Below, one piece after another: positions 23,105 to 36,064 of a stretch of 64,000 nucleotides of DNA (its first letter is position 1; each line of letters opens with the position of its first letter). The stretch is from Serratia ureilytica. GTDB lineage: Bacteria; Pseudomonadota; Gammaproteobacteria; Enterobacterales; Enterobacteriaceae. Both the position numbers and the translations under genes were made by a program. A model generated the notes under the pieces. It worked only from the letters and a program-made list of their open reading frames with translations. It was not told the origin of the DNA and made no database searches. Where the stretch lies: assembly GCF_013375155.1 (NCBI RefSeq), contig NZ_JABXOF010000010.1:124001-188000 (forward strand). Reading direction: 5' to 3'.

Positions 23105-23596
23105 TCAGCGCATGATTTTGTCGCCGCGCGACACGCCGACCACGCCGGAACGCGCCACTTCCACAATCTCCGCCACTTCACGCACCGCGCTCAGGAAGGC
23201 GTCCAACTTGTCGCTGGTGCCGGCCAGCTGCACCGTATACAGCGTCGCCGTCACATCGACGATCTGGCCGCGGAAAATATCGGCGCAGCGTTTCACCTCT
23301 TCACGGCCGTAGCCGCTGGCCTGCAGCTTCACCAGCATGATCTCGCGTTCAACGTGAGCGCCCTGCACCAGCTCGCTGACGCGCAACACGTCCACCAGCT
23401 TGTGCAACTGCTTCTCAATCTGCTCCAGCACTTTCTCATCGCCGACGGTCTGGATAGTCATGCGCGACAGCGTCGGATCGTCGGTCGGCGCCACCGTCAG
23501 GCTCTCGATGTTGTAACCGCGCTGGGAGAACAACCCCACCACGCGCGACAGGGCGCCGGATTCGTTTTCCAGCAAGACAGATAAAATACGGCGCAT
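23105..23596 (-). CDS. ilvH: Acetolactate synthase III small subunit IlvH
   Basis: IlvH is the regulatory subunit of acetohydroxyacid synthase III. It activates IlvI and confers valine feedback inhibition. The 163 residues start with an ACT domain ([18 protein letters not shown]) followed by a C-terminal regulatory domain. G14 and N29, positions at which E. coli mutations give valine resistance, are both present, so valine sensitivity is expected. The gene follows ilvI after two bases. Confidence 0.97.
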   Translation of the reverse strand: MRRILSVLLENESGALSRVVGLFSQRGYNIESLTVAPTDDPTLSRMTIQTVGDEKVLEQIEKQLHKLVDVLRVSELVQGAHVEREIMLVKLQASGYGREEVKRCADIFRGQIVDVTATLYTVQLAGTSDKLDAFLSAVREVAEIVEVARSGVVGVSRGDKIMR

Positions 23597-23598
23597 GA

Positions 23599-25317
23599 TC
23601 AGGTCCTCTCCGTTTTGCTAAGCCACATTTCGTCCATGCTTCCGCCGCGGATCTGCATCGGGTAGACATGTTCGGTTTCATCGACGGTCACGTCGACGAA
23701 CACCAGCCGCTCTTTTTCCGCCAGCGCCTGCGCCAGCTTGCTTTCCAGCTCATCCGGCGTGCGGATGGCGATGCCGACATGGCCGTAAGCCTCGGCCAGC
23801 TTGACGAAGTCCGGCAGTGAATCCATGTAAGACTGCGAATGACGGCCGGAATAAATCATGTCCTGCCACTGCTTGACCATGCCCAGATAGCGGTTGTTGA
23901 GGTTCACCACCACCACCGGCAGGTTATATTGCAGCGCGGTGGACAGCTCCTGAATATTCATCTGAATGCTGCCGTCGCCGGTCACGCACACCACGGTTTC
24001 CTCCGGCAGCGCCAGCTTGACGCCCAATGCCGCCGGCAGGCCGAAGCCCATGGTGCCGAGGCCGCCGGAGTTGATCCAACGGCGCGGTTTGTCGAACGGA
24101 TAATAGAGCGCGGCGAACATTTGGTGCTGGCCGACGTCCGAGGTCACATAGGCGTCGCCTTTGGTCAGGCGATGCAGGGTTTCAATCACCGCCTGCGGCT
24201 TGATGGTGCCGCTGTTTTTGTCGTAGCCCAGGCAGTCGCGGGCGCGCCACTGCTCGATAGACTGCCACCAATCGCGCAGCGCATCGTGATCCTGCGCTTT
24301 CTCGTCCTGCGCCAGCAGCTCCAGCATCTGCACCAACACCTGCTTGGCATCGCCGACGATCGGGATATCGGCGTCCACCGTTTTGGAGATCGAGGTCGGA
24401 TCGATATCGATGTGCAGCACGGTGGCATCCGGACAGTATTTGGCCAGATTGTTGGTCGTACGATCGTCGAAACGCACGCCGACGGCGAAGATCACGTCGG
24501 CATGGTGCATGGTTTTATTGGCTTCATAGGTGCCGTGCATGCCGAGCATGCCAACGCTCTGGCGGTGGGTACCGGGGAAGGCCCCCAACCCCATCAGGCT
24601 GCTGGTCACCGGCAGGTTCAACTGCTCCGCCAACGCCAACAGTTCGGCTTCGCAGCCAGCGTTGATCGCGCCGCCGCCGACGTACATCACCGGCTTTTTG
24701 GCCGCCAGAATGGTTTGCAGCGCGCGTTTGATTTGCCCGCGGTGGCCCTGCACCGTCGGGTTGTAAGAACGCATGCTCACGTCCTGCGGATAGGCATAAG
24801 GCATCCGCACCGCCGGGCCGACGATGTCTTTCGGCAGATCGATCACCACCGGGCCGGGGCGGCCGCTGGAGGCCAGGTAAAAGGCCTTCTTCAACACCGC
24901 CGGGATGTCTTCGGTGCGTTTCACCAGGAAGCTGTGTTTCACCACCGGCCGAGAAATCCCCACCATATCGCACTCCTGGAAGGCGTCGTAGCCGATCAGC
25001 GAGCTGGGCACCTGCCCCGACAGGACGACCATCGGGATCGAGTCCATATAAGCGGTAGCGATACCGGTAATGGCGTTGGTGGCGCCGGGGCCGGAGGTCA
25101 CCAGCACCACGCCCACTTCGCCGGTGGCGCGCGCGTAACCGTCGGCCATGTGCACCGCACCTTGCTCGTGGCGCACCAGAATATGATCGATCCCTCCGAC
25201 CGTATGCAGGGCGTCGTAGATATCGAGCACCGCCCCGCCGGGGTAGCCGAATACATGTTTAACGCCCTGATCGATCAACGATCGGACGACCATCTCGGCT
25301 CCTGACAACATCTCCAT
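23599..25317 (-). CDS. ilvI: Acetolactate synthase III large subunit IlvI
   Basis: IlvI is the catalytic, thiamine diphosphate- and FAD-dependent subunit. It condenses pyruvate to acetolactate or acetohydroxybutyrate for Val, Leu and Ile synthesis. The 572 residues match E. coli IlvI almost throughout. The catalytic Glu lies in VRHEQGA (about residue 51), and the thiamine diphosphate motif begins [11 protein letters not shown] near residue 430. A strong ribosome binding site, TGGAGG, precedes the ATG. A second isozyme, ilvBN, lies about 18 kb away in this window. Confidence 0.98.
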   Translation of the reverse strand: MEMLSGAEMVVRSLIDQGVKHVFGYPGGAVLDIYDALHTVGGIDHILVRHEQGAVHMADGYARATGEVGVVLVTSGPGATNAITGIATAYMDSIPMVVLSGQVPSSLIGYDAFQECDMVGISRPVVKHSFLVKRTEDIPAVLKKAFYLASSGRPGPVVIDLPKDIVGPAVRMPYAYPQDVSMRSYNPTVQGHRGQIKRALQTILAAKKPVMYVGGGAINAGCEAELLALAEQLNLPVTSSLMGLGAFPGTHRQSVGMLGMHGTYEANKTMHHADVIFAVGVRFDDRTTNNLAKYCPDATVLHIDIDPTSISKTVDADIPIVGDAKQVLVQMLELLAQDEKAQDHDALRDWWQSIEQWRARDCLGYDKNSGTIKPQAVIETLHRLTKGDAYVTSDVGQHQMFAALYYPFDKPRRWINSGGLGTMGFGLPAALGVKLALPEETVVCVTGDGSIQMNIQELSTALQYNLPVVVVNLNNRYLGMVKQWQDMIYSGRHSQSYMDSLPDFVKLAEAYGHVGIAIRTPDELESKLAQALAEKERLVFVDVTVDETEHVYPMQIRGGSMDEMWLSKTERT

Positions 25318-25417
25318 GGGTTTGCCTCCAGGCTTGCTTATTCTTCTCTGGCGCCGGAACGTAGCGCCTGCTGCGGGGCAATGCCCCTAAATTTTTATGG
25401 GTTGTCGCTATCGAATT

Positions 25418-25446
25418 AACATAACGTCAGAATATGGGGCAGGCAA
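25418..25446 (-). promoter_or_regulatory. Candidate ilvIH promoter
   Basis: On the minus strand -35 TTGCCT (25441-25446) and -10 TATGTT (25418-25423) are 17 bases apart, about 100 bases upstream of ilvI. In E. coli this promoter is activated by Lrp and repressed by leucine. The 316-base gap up to 25633 would hold such sites, but I could not assign them. A short GGGGCAATGCCCC palindrome at about 25376-25388 would lie in the mRNA leader. Confidence 0.5.
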
Positions 25447-25633
25447 ACGGCAAAATGGCTTAACGACGGCGGGGTTATTGCCAAGCGGCTGGAGATCGCG
25501 ACTTTATAAAAACAATGCGCTAGCCCCAGGGGCGTCAGGCTAGGCATTGTTTCGAACAGAGGGAAAATTACAGAACTAAATCAGGCGAAGAATATGCCGT
25601 TTTTTTCGCCGAACGCGCGGTCCGGCGGCGGCC

Positions 25634-27442
25634 TCAGCCCTGTTCCTGATACATGGAGTCGATTTCACGCTGATAGCGCTGCAGGATCACTTTGCGGCGC
25701 AGCTTCAGCGTTGGCGTCAGCTCCCCCAGCTCCATGGAAAAGGCCGCCGGCAGCAGCGTGAACTTCTTCACCTGCTCGAAGCGCGCCAGCTCCTTTTGCA
25801 TCTCGCGCAGACGCTTTTCGAACATCTCGAGGATTTCACCGTTGCGCAGCAGCTCCAGGCGATCCTGATACTTCAGGTTGACTGACTTCGCGTACTCTTC
25901 CAGCGACTCAAAGCACGGCACGATCAGCGCGGAAACGAACTTGCGCGCATCGGCGATGATCGCCACCTGCTCGATAAAGCGGTCCTGCGCCAGCGTGCCT
26001 TCCAGCATCTGCGGCGCGATGTATTTGCCGCCGGAGGTTTTCATCAAATCCTTAAGGCGCTCGGTGATGAACAGATTGCCCTCTTCATCGATCGCCCCGG
26101 CATCGCCGGTTTTCAGCCAGCCGTCTGCGGTAAAGGTCGCGGCGGTTTCCAACGGTTTGTTGAAATAGCCGCGCATCACGATCGGCCCGCGCACCTGGAT
26201 TTCATTTTCTTCACCGATGCGCACCTCGACCTCCGGCAGCGGTTTGCCGATAGAGCCGAAGCGGAAATGCCCTTCTTCCCAGCAGGACACGGTCGCACAG
26301 GTTTCGGTCATGCCATAGCCGTACTTGATATTGACGCCCATCGCCTGGAAAAACAGGATCACATTGTCATCCAGCTTGGCGCCCGCCGCCGGCAGGAAGC
26401 GCACCCGGCCGCCGAGGATGCCGCGCAGCTTGCTCAATACCAGCTTGTCGGCCCAGCGATGAGAGAGTTCGAACAGTTTACCCAACGGTTTGCCGGCCCG
26501 CTCCTGAAGGAACTTGCGCTCCCCGCAGACGATCGCCCAGTGGAACAGCGCGCGGCGCAGCCAAGGCGCGCGCGCCACTTTTTCATGCACCGCGCTGAAA
26601 ATCTTCTCGTAGAAACGCGGTACCGCGCACATCAGCGTCGGGCGAACCTGCCCCATCGCTTCCCGCACCCAGTCGGTGTTCGGCAGGAAGACGTTCTGCG
26701 CGCCGGAATGCATGACAAAGAAGCTCCAGGCACGCTCGAACACATGCGACAGCGGCAGGAAACTGAGCGACACATCCTCTTCGCCGACCGTCAGTCTCTC
26801 ATCATGCAGGTAGAGCTGCGCCGCCAGGTTGCGGTAATCCAGCATCACCCCTTTGGGCTCGCCGGTGGTGCCCGAGGTATAGATCAGGGTGAAGAGGTCC
26901 TGCAGGTCGCACTCTTCAATGCGCTGCCGACGTTGAGCGATAAAAGCCGTCGGATCGGCGGCATGCTCGAAGGCGCTCAGGTGTCGCGCTATCTCGCAGC
27001 CGCGCAGGTCGGCATCTTGGTCAAACACGATAATATGGCGCAGCTGTGGGCAAACGCCGCGCAGCGCGATGGCCGCGTCCAACTGCGCCTGTTCGCCGAC
27101 GAACAGTATGCGAATGTCGGCGTCGTTGATGACGAAGGCCGCCTGCGCCGGCGTATTGGTGGAATAGAGCGGCACGCTGACGCCGCGCAGGTGGAGAATC
27201 GCGAGATCGGCCAGCGACCAGGCCATGCCGTTATTGGCGAAAATGCCGATGCGCTCTTGCACTTCGGCCCCCAGGGCCAACAGCCCGGCGGCAATGCGAT
27301 CGATGCGAACGGCGGCCTCTTCCCAGGTCAGTTGAAACTCGCCGTTGGGCGACCATTGGCGAAAAGCTGTGCGATCGGCTCGGTGGGTGATTTGATGCTG
27401 TATACGATGGATCAAATGGTATTGCAGCAGATTAGTGATCAT
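25634..27442 (-). CDS. AMP-forming long-chain acyl-CoA synthetase family protein
   Basis: A 602-residue member of the FAA1-type AMP-dependent synthetases, which activate fatty acids to acyl-AMP and then acyl-CoA. The AMP-binding P-loop YTSGTTGEPKG lies at 188-198. The motif YGMTETCATVS follows, then the hinge and nucleotide region WLKTGDAGAIDEEGNLFITER and the catalytic-lysine region PTLKLRRK near the C-terminus. It is not FadD, which has a different domain layout. It lies between leuO and ilvI, where E. coli has no gene. Substrate and role are not evident from the sequence. No terminator is visible before ilvI, so some read-through is possible. Confidence 0.9.
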   Translation of the reverse strand: MITNLLQYHLIHRIQHQITHRADRTAFRQWSPNGEFQLTWEEAAVRIDRIAAGLLALGAEVQERIGIFANNGMAWSLADLAILHLRGVSVPLYSTNTPAQAAFVINDADIRILFVGEQAQLDAAIALRGVCPQLRHIIVFDQDADLRGCEIARHLSAFEHAADPTAFIAQRRQRIEECDLQDLFTLIYTSGTTGEPKGVMLDYRNLAAQLYLHDERLTVGEEDVSLSFLPLSHVFERAWSFFVMHSGAQNVFLPNTDWVREAMGQVRPTLMCAVPRFYEKIFSAVHEKVARAPWLRRALFHWAIVCGERKFLQERAGKPLGKLFELSHRWADKLVLSKLRGILGGRVRFLPAAGAKLDDNVILFFQAMGVNIKYGYGMTETCATVSCWEEGHFRFGSIGKPLPEVEVRIGEENEIQVRGPIVMRGYFNKPLETAATFTADGWLKTGDAGAIDEEGNLFITERLKDLMKTSGGKYIAPQMLEGTLAQDRFIEQVAIIADARKFVSALIVPCFESLEEYAKSVNLKYQDRLELLRNGEILEMFEKRLREMQKELARFEQVKKFTLLPAAFSMELGELTPTLKLRRKVILQRYQREIDSMYQEQG

Positions 27443-27907
27443 AGTGCTCTAAGCCTGAAATGAATCATACAGTTAAGCCTGAACGACGCCTTACGGCCCT
27501 CATCTCAGCTTACACGTGTTTACTTTTTTCCGCGCAGTCTACCTACTCTCAGGCAGGGGGAAAAGCGATTTCAGCGTAGAAGTGTGAGCCAAAACTCAGG
27601 CCGGCTTTCGCGCTTTCATGGGTTGGACAGAACGGGAAGGAAAAGGTTTGCTGGCGGCAATAAAACGCGGCCCATCCGGGCCGCCGCATCGAGTTAGTTA
27701 AAAATACCAGTCGTAAAGTAAAAATCAGAATATTAATTTATATTAATTATTTTTGGTAAACGAACCAACTCACCCTGAAAATAAGTTATTTAATCGCCGC
27801 AAAACCAAGAAACATCTTAATAAAAACCCAGATAGTTCTTAGTTTTTATCATGAGAAAAAAACGCTCAGTTGAATATTATCTTTATATATCCCCATTTTT
27901 TATCACT
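27443..27907. other. Intergenic region downstream of leuO
   Basis: A 465-base gap with no convincing protein gene. The half next to leuO (27690-27907) is very AT-rich. A strong hairpin (listed separately) lies about 225 bases after the leuO stop. The promoter of the acyl-CoA synthetase must lie between about 27443 and 27660, but I see no clear -35/-10 pair. Confidence 0.5.
27656..27684 (-). terminator. Terminator-like hairpin downstream of leuO
   Basis: On the minus strand GCGGCCC pairs with GGGCCGC around GGAT (27667-27684) and is followed by GTTTTATT. It is the first good stop signal after leuO and implies either a 3' untranslated region of about 230 bases or a separate small transcript. 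Confidence 0.6.
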
Positions 27908-28855
27908 TTACTTTGGGTTACCCGCCTCAATCAGGACGGACTTCATCCACTGGTGCCCTTTATCCCGTTCGGAGGATTCATGCCAGGAAAGATAGCAGGT
28001 CGCTTTATTGTGATTGGCGCACAAAGGAACCGCCTTTATTTTCAACGCCTCCGTCTGTTGCCGCACCAACCAGGCGGGCGCAATCGCCACCATTTCCGTT
28101 TGCGACACCATATTCAACACGCTGTAGAGGTCCGTGCACTGTTGTGTCACGGCGCGCAGCATCGGCTCCTCTAAATAGAAAGGTTTACTGAACGATCCAA
28201 AACTTTCCAGGGAAACCGCCGCGTGCTGTTCGGCCAACATGTGCTCCGGCGTCACCTCCTCCCCTATTCGCGGGTGCGCCTGCGCAACCGCCAGCACTAA
28301 TTCGTCGTCGAACATCGCCAGGCTGCGAAACTCCGCCGACTCGAAACGGCTGTAGCCGATGACAAATTCGACGTCCTGATAACGCAATTGATGTTCAATA
28401 TTATTGTTAATGTATGACTTTATTTGCAGGTTAAGCTGCGGCGCTATCTGTTTGACGTGATTGATTATCCCGGCGCCCAGACGCAAATCGAGCGGGCTGC
28501 ACAGCGACAGGGAGAACGCTCGCGTGCTGGTCAGCGGCTCAAACTCAGATCCCGGCAACTCATTTTGCACCAGCTGCAGCGCTTGCCGCACCGGCCCGAA
28601 CAGCTGCCTGGCCCGCATGGTGGGCTGGATCCCGCGCCCGCAGCGCACGAACAGCTCGTCGTTGAACATCACCTTCAGACGCGCTACCGCGTTGCTCACC
28701 GCCGGCTGCGACATCCCTAACGAATTAGCGGCTCGCGTAATATTTTGCATTTGCATCACGGCGTCAAACACCGTCAGCAAATTAAGATCGACGCTGCGCA
28801 AATGGATGTCCGCCGGCTCTTTGACCATGGCGATTTCTGAATCATATTCAGCCAT
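27908..28855 (-). CDS. leuO: LysR-family regulator LeuO
   Basis: LeuO is a LysR-type global regulator, best known as an antagonist of H-NS silencing. The 315 residues contain the winged helix-turn-helix (DLNLLTVFDAVMQMQNITRA ... MSQPAVSNAVARLK, about 23-65) and a substrate-binding-like domain; the length equals E. coli LeuO. It is divergent from leuLABCD, the conserved enterobacterial arrangement. The AT-rich region upstream is typical of H-NS-silenced leuO promoters. Confidence 0.95.
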   Translation of the reverse strand: MAEYDSEIAMVKEPADIHLRSVDLNLLTVFDAVMQMQNITRAANSLGMSQPAVSNAVARLKVMFNDELFVRCGRGIQPTMRARQLFGPVRQALQLVQNELPGSEFEPLTSTRAFSLSLCSPLDLRLGAGIINHVKQIAPQLNLQIKSYINNNIEHQLRYQDVEFVIGYSRFESAEFRSLAMFDDELVLAVAQAHPRIGEEVTPEHMLAEQHAAVSLESFGSFSKPFYLEEPMLRAVTQQCTDLYSVLNMVSQTEMVAIAPAWLVRQQTEALKIKAVPLCANHNKATCYLSWHESSERDKGHQWMKSVLIEAGNPK

Positions 28856-29486
28856 ATTTCACTCCACTAAATCCTGTGTAGATAATCTAATCCTTATGCT
28901 CGACAAACAATGAAACGCCGCATTGTCTTATCTTTGCACGACAAATCCTGCCATTACCGTCATCAGCCGATAAAAAACCTCGTGTTATCGACACGATTTA
29001 AGTCGTATATGGAATGCATATCAGTCACTTCTACCGTCAGCAGGAAGAATGCCACCTGGGTGGTACTAATAATTAGGTATTAACAATGATTAATACAATT
29101 AAACAACGTAACCCCACTGTATGAGACAAACTATAAAAACACATCATAAGCAATCAAACCATCTAAAAACATCAATCGCTTTGTGTAAAATCGCATTATT
29201 TTGTTATATTATGACTAAAGCAATCAATTAATCATATAAATTCAATTTAAATCATTCGCATTAAAAATGTTATTTTGTTTCCTCCCGTGATTAATCCTCC
29301 TTATTTTTTCATCACAAATCTTAACCCAACAAAATCCAGAAGCAATTAGCGCAGTATATATTCGATTCGTTTATGCTAAGCAGCACGCAAACTGCTCCCA
29401 TTTTTTCTCTATAGCGCTGCATTTTTACCGAATGATCCTCTGTTTGGACGCATAGCCGGTGCATTGTCCCCGCATTCAATCAGGTG
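28856..29486. other. AT-rich divergent intergenic region between leuO and leuL
   Basis: About 630 bases with no gene. The stretch from about 29050 to 29420 is very AT-rich, with repeated AAT and TTA runs, consistent with an H-NS/LeuO regulatory region. The leuO promoter should lie near 28870-28960 on the minus strand; no single hexamer pair stood out. Confidence 0.6.
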
Positions 29487-29515
29487 TTGACATCGCCAGG
29501 CCAATCACGTATCAA
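29487..29515 (+). promoter_or_regulatory. leuLABCD promoter
   Basis: A perfect -35 TTGACA (29487-29492) and a -10 TATCAA (29510-29515) are separated by 17 bases, placing the start near 29522 and the leader peptide ATG about 32 bases downstream. The layout matches the E. coli leu promoter. Confidence 0.85.
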
Positions 29516-29553
29516 ATTAGGCAGACACCCAATTTAAGAGAAGCTGAACCATT

Positions 29554-29637
29554 ATGATCCGTACTCACCGTCTACTAGGCCTACTACTCAACGCATCTTG
29601 TTTGCGCGGTATGCCTGTGGACAAAGTTCGGAGCTGA
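29554..29637 (+). CDS. leuL: leu operon leader peptide LeuL
   Basis: A 27-residue frame whose seventh to twelfth codons read Leu-Leu-Gly-Leu-Leu-Leu, written CTA CTA GGC CTA CTA CTC. The run of rare leucine codons makes ribosome movement depend on charged leucyl-tRNA, the basis of attenuation. It ends 20 bases before the terminator hairpin. The peptide keeps the LLLN and RG parts of E. coli LeuL but has a different ending. Confidence 0.93.
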   Translation: MIRTHRLLGLLLNASCLRGMPVDKVRS

Positions 29638-29657
29638 CTCAGCCGATCACCCATAAG

Positions 29658-29687
29658 AAACCCGCGCTACTGCGCGGGTTTTTTTTT
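29658..29687 (+). terminator. Attenuator terminator of the leu operon
   Basis: AAACCCGCGC pairs with GCGCGGGTTT around a TACT loop, followed by a run of nine T (29679-29687). It lies between leuL and leuA and is the terminator of a leucine-responsive attenuator. Confidence 0.95.
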
Positions 29688-29727
29688 GCCCGCTTAGCGT
29701 GAAATCAACACGATAAGGAATGCACCG

Positions 29728-33798
<4,071 letters not shown>

Positions 33799-33807
33799 GG
33801 GGCTAAC

Positions 33808-34410
33808 GTGGCTAAATTTACTCAACATACCGGCTTAGTGGTGCCTTTGGATGCGGCCAACGTCGACACCGACGCCATTATTCCCAAGCAGTTTTTACAG
33901 AAGGTGACCCGTACCGGTTTCGGCCAGCACCTGTTCAACGACTGGCGCTTCCTCGACGATGCCGGCCAGCAACCCAACCCGGAGTTCGTGCTGAACAAAC
34001 CGCGCTATAAAGGCGCCAGCATCCTGTTGGCGCGGGAGAACTTCGGCTGCGGCTCCTCGCGCGAACACGCCCCTTGGGCGCTGACCGACTACGGTTTCAA
34101 AGTGGTGATCGCGCCGAGCTTCGCCGATATCTTCTACGGCAACTCGTTTAACAACCAGCTGTTGCCGGTCACGCTGAGCGAGCAGCAGGTGGATGAGCTG
34201 TTCAAACTGGTTGACGCCAACGAGGGTACGGAGTTCGTGGTGGATCTGGAGAACCAGACGGTCAACGCCGGTGGCAAAAGCTATCCGTTCGAAATAGACA
34301 GCTTCCGCCGCCACTGCATGATCAACGGGCTGGACAGCATCGGCCTGACGCTGCAGCATGAAGCGGACATCTCCCGCTACGAAGCGCAGCAACCGGCGTT
34401 TCTGAATTAA
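33808..34410 (+). CDS. leuD: 3-isopropylmalate dehydratase small subunit LeuD
   Basis: LeuD provides the swivel domain of the isomerase and completes its active site. The 200 residues include the conserved [14 protein letters not shown] motif and match E. coli LeuD (201) throughout. The start is GTG at 33808 with AAGGGG upstream. It lies nine bases after leuC and is followed by a strong terminator. Confidence 0.97.
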   Translation: MAKFTQHTGLVVPLDAANVDTDAIIPKQFLQKVTRTGFGQHLFNDWRFLDDAGQQPNPEFVLNKPRYKGASILLARENFGCGSSREHAPWALTDYGFKVVIAPSFADIFYGNSFNNQLLPVTLSEQQVDELFKLVDANEGTEFVVDLENQTVNAGGKSYPFEIDSFRRHCMINGLDSIGLTLQHEADISRYEAQQPAFLN

Positions 34411-34415
34411 TCCCC

Positions 34416-34445
34416 TTCACCCGCCGCCCGGCGGGTGAATTTTTT
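34416..34445. terminator. Terminator after leuD
   Basis: TTCACCCGCC pairs with GGCGGGTGAA (10 bp stem, GCCC loop) followed by TTTTTT. It ends the leu operon and could also act on the convergent transporter transcript, whose stop codon is two bases beyond. Confidence 0.93.
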
Positions 34446-34447
34446 CC

Positions 34448-35920
34448 TCACCAGTAGCCCAGCAGCTTCCACCATGCGCCGCCGATCACTATCCAGATCA
34501 GCAGGTTAACCACGCTCATCACCCATCCCGCTTTCCACCACTCCCCCAACGTCACATAGCCGGAGCCAAAGATGATCGGCGCGGTGCCGGTCCCGTAATG
34601 CGTCAGCGACATCATCAGCGAAGAAGAGAACGCCAGGATCAGGCCCAGCAGCGCCGGCGGCGCGCCGAGCGCGATGCCGGCAGCGAAGAAGGCGGCGAAC
34701 ATCGCCGTTACGTGCGCAGTGGTGCTGGCGAAGAAATAGTGAGAATACAGATAAATGATGGTCAGCAAGATCGTGCCGCCCACCCAGCTCATGCCCATAT
34801 GGTCGATGCCGTTGCCGACGGTCTGCGACAGCCAGCCGATCAGCCCCAGCTTGCCGAGGAAACTGGCCATCATCACCAGCGCCGAGAACCACACGACGGT
34901 ATCCCAGGCCCCTTTATGCTTCAGCACATCCTCCCAGCTCAACACCCCGGTAGCCAGCAGCACCGCCAGGCCGATCAGCGCCGCGGTGGTAGGATTGACC
35001 GCCAGCGCCGGGCCGAAAATCATCGCCGGAATGCCGGCCCACAGCACCAACAGCAGCGCGAACACCGCGAGAGTAATTTTCTCCGGCAGCGTCACCGGCC
35101 CCAGCGCCTGCAGCTTTTCGCAGGCAAAACGCGGCGCGTCCGGGGTACTTTTCACCTCCGGCGGGTACAGCAGATAAATGACCAGCGGCATCACGATCAG
35201 CGAACACAGCCCCGGCACCAGGGCGGCAATCGCCCACATCGACCAGGACAGTTCGAAGCTGCCGTGGGTGCCTTTGGCGATCAGGCTGACAATCAGCGGG
35301 TTAGGCGCCGTGGCGGTGATAAACATCGCCGAGGTGACCGGGTTAATGTTGTAGTTCACCAGCGACAGATAGCGGCCGATCTTGCCGGAGGTATTGAGCT
35401 CAGGTTTGGAACCAAAGCTGTCGGCGATCGATTTCATGATCGGGTGAATGATGCCGCCGCCGCGCGCGGTGTTGCTCGGCGTCACCGGCGCCAGGGTGGT
35501 TTCCGCCAACGTCAATGCATAGGCGATGCCGAGCGTTTTTTTACCGAACAGCGAGATAAAGTAGTAGCCGATGCGCGCGCCCAGCCCGGTTTTGTTCAGG
35601 CTGAGGGAGATCATGATAGAAAAGCCGATCAGCCAGATCAGCTGGTTGGAAAAACCGCTGAGCGCGTCGTCCAGCGCGGCGCCCGGCTTGCCGGGGTTGG
35701 TGACGCCGGTCACCGCCACCAGGGCGATGGCAATCACCGAGACCGCGCCGATCGGCATCGCCTTGCCGATGATGGCGATGATGGTGCCGATAAACAGCGC
35801 CAGCAGCTGCCAGGCGTTGGGCGCAACGCCCTCCGGCACGGGAATGAGGAACCAGATGATCAGCGTGGCGGCAAGGGCGCACAGGGAAGGAAGCGGTTTG
35901 AGCGGTGTGAGTTTATCCAT
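34448..35920 (-). CDS. DASS-family anion (di/tricarboxylate) transporter
   Basis: A 490-residue inner membrane carrier with about twelve hydrophobic helices. The family substrate and sodium motifs occur twice: PVTPSNTARGG in the first half and FASTTAHVTAMF in the second. Overall it resembles the CitT/TtdT/YbhI branch of the divalent anion:sodium symporter family, which exchange or take up citrate, tartrate, succinate or oxoglutarate. The exact substrate cannot be read from sequence. No neighbouring metabolic or regulatory gene suggests one. Confidence 0.85.
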   Translation of the reverse strand: MDKLTPLKPLPSLCALAATLIIWFLIPVPEGVAPNAWQLLALFIGTIIAIIGKAMPIGAVSVIAIALVAVTGVTNPGKPGAALDDALSGFSNQLIWLIGFSIMISLSLNKTGLGARIGYYFISLFGKKTLGIAYALTLAETTLAPVTPSNTARGGGIIHPIMKSIADSFGSKPELNTSGKIGRYLSLVNYNINPVTSAMFITATAPNPLIVSLIAKGTHGSFELSWSMWAIAALVPGLCSLIVMPLVIYLLYPPEVKSTPDAPRFACEKLQALGPVTLPEKITLAVFALLLVLWAGIPAMIFGPALAVNPTTAALIGLAVLLATGVLSWEDVLKHKGAWDTVVWFSALVMMASFLGKLGLIGWLSQTVGNGIDHMGMSWVGGTILLTIIYLYSHYFFASTTAHVTAMFAAFFAAGIALGAPPALLGLILAFSSSLMMSLTHYGTGTAPIIFGSGYVTLGEWWKAGWVMSVVNLLIWIVIGGAWWKLLGYW

Positions 35921-36064
35921 AACGTTCCCACTGTTCTAAACAACAAGGCGGCATCTCAATAGCGAGACGGGCGTGGACGCAACGATCGCGCTCCATATGC
36001 CTTCAGCTTGGGCGTCCGCTTCAGCCTTCTCAATGACTTGCATCAAGAATGCCGTCGTTTGACC

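Noticed and set aside
25589-25633. GC-rich inverted segments after the acyl-CoA synthetase as a terminator
   Set aside because: On the coding strand the stem is followed by A residues, not T, so it does not fit an intrinsic terminator.
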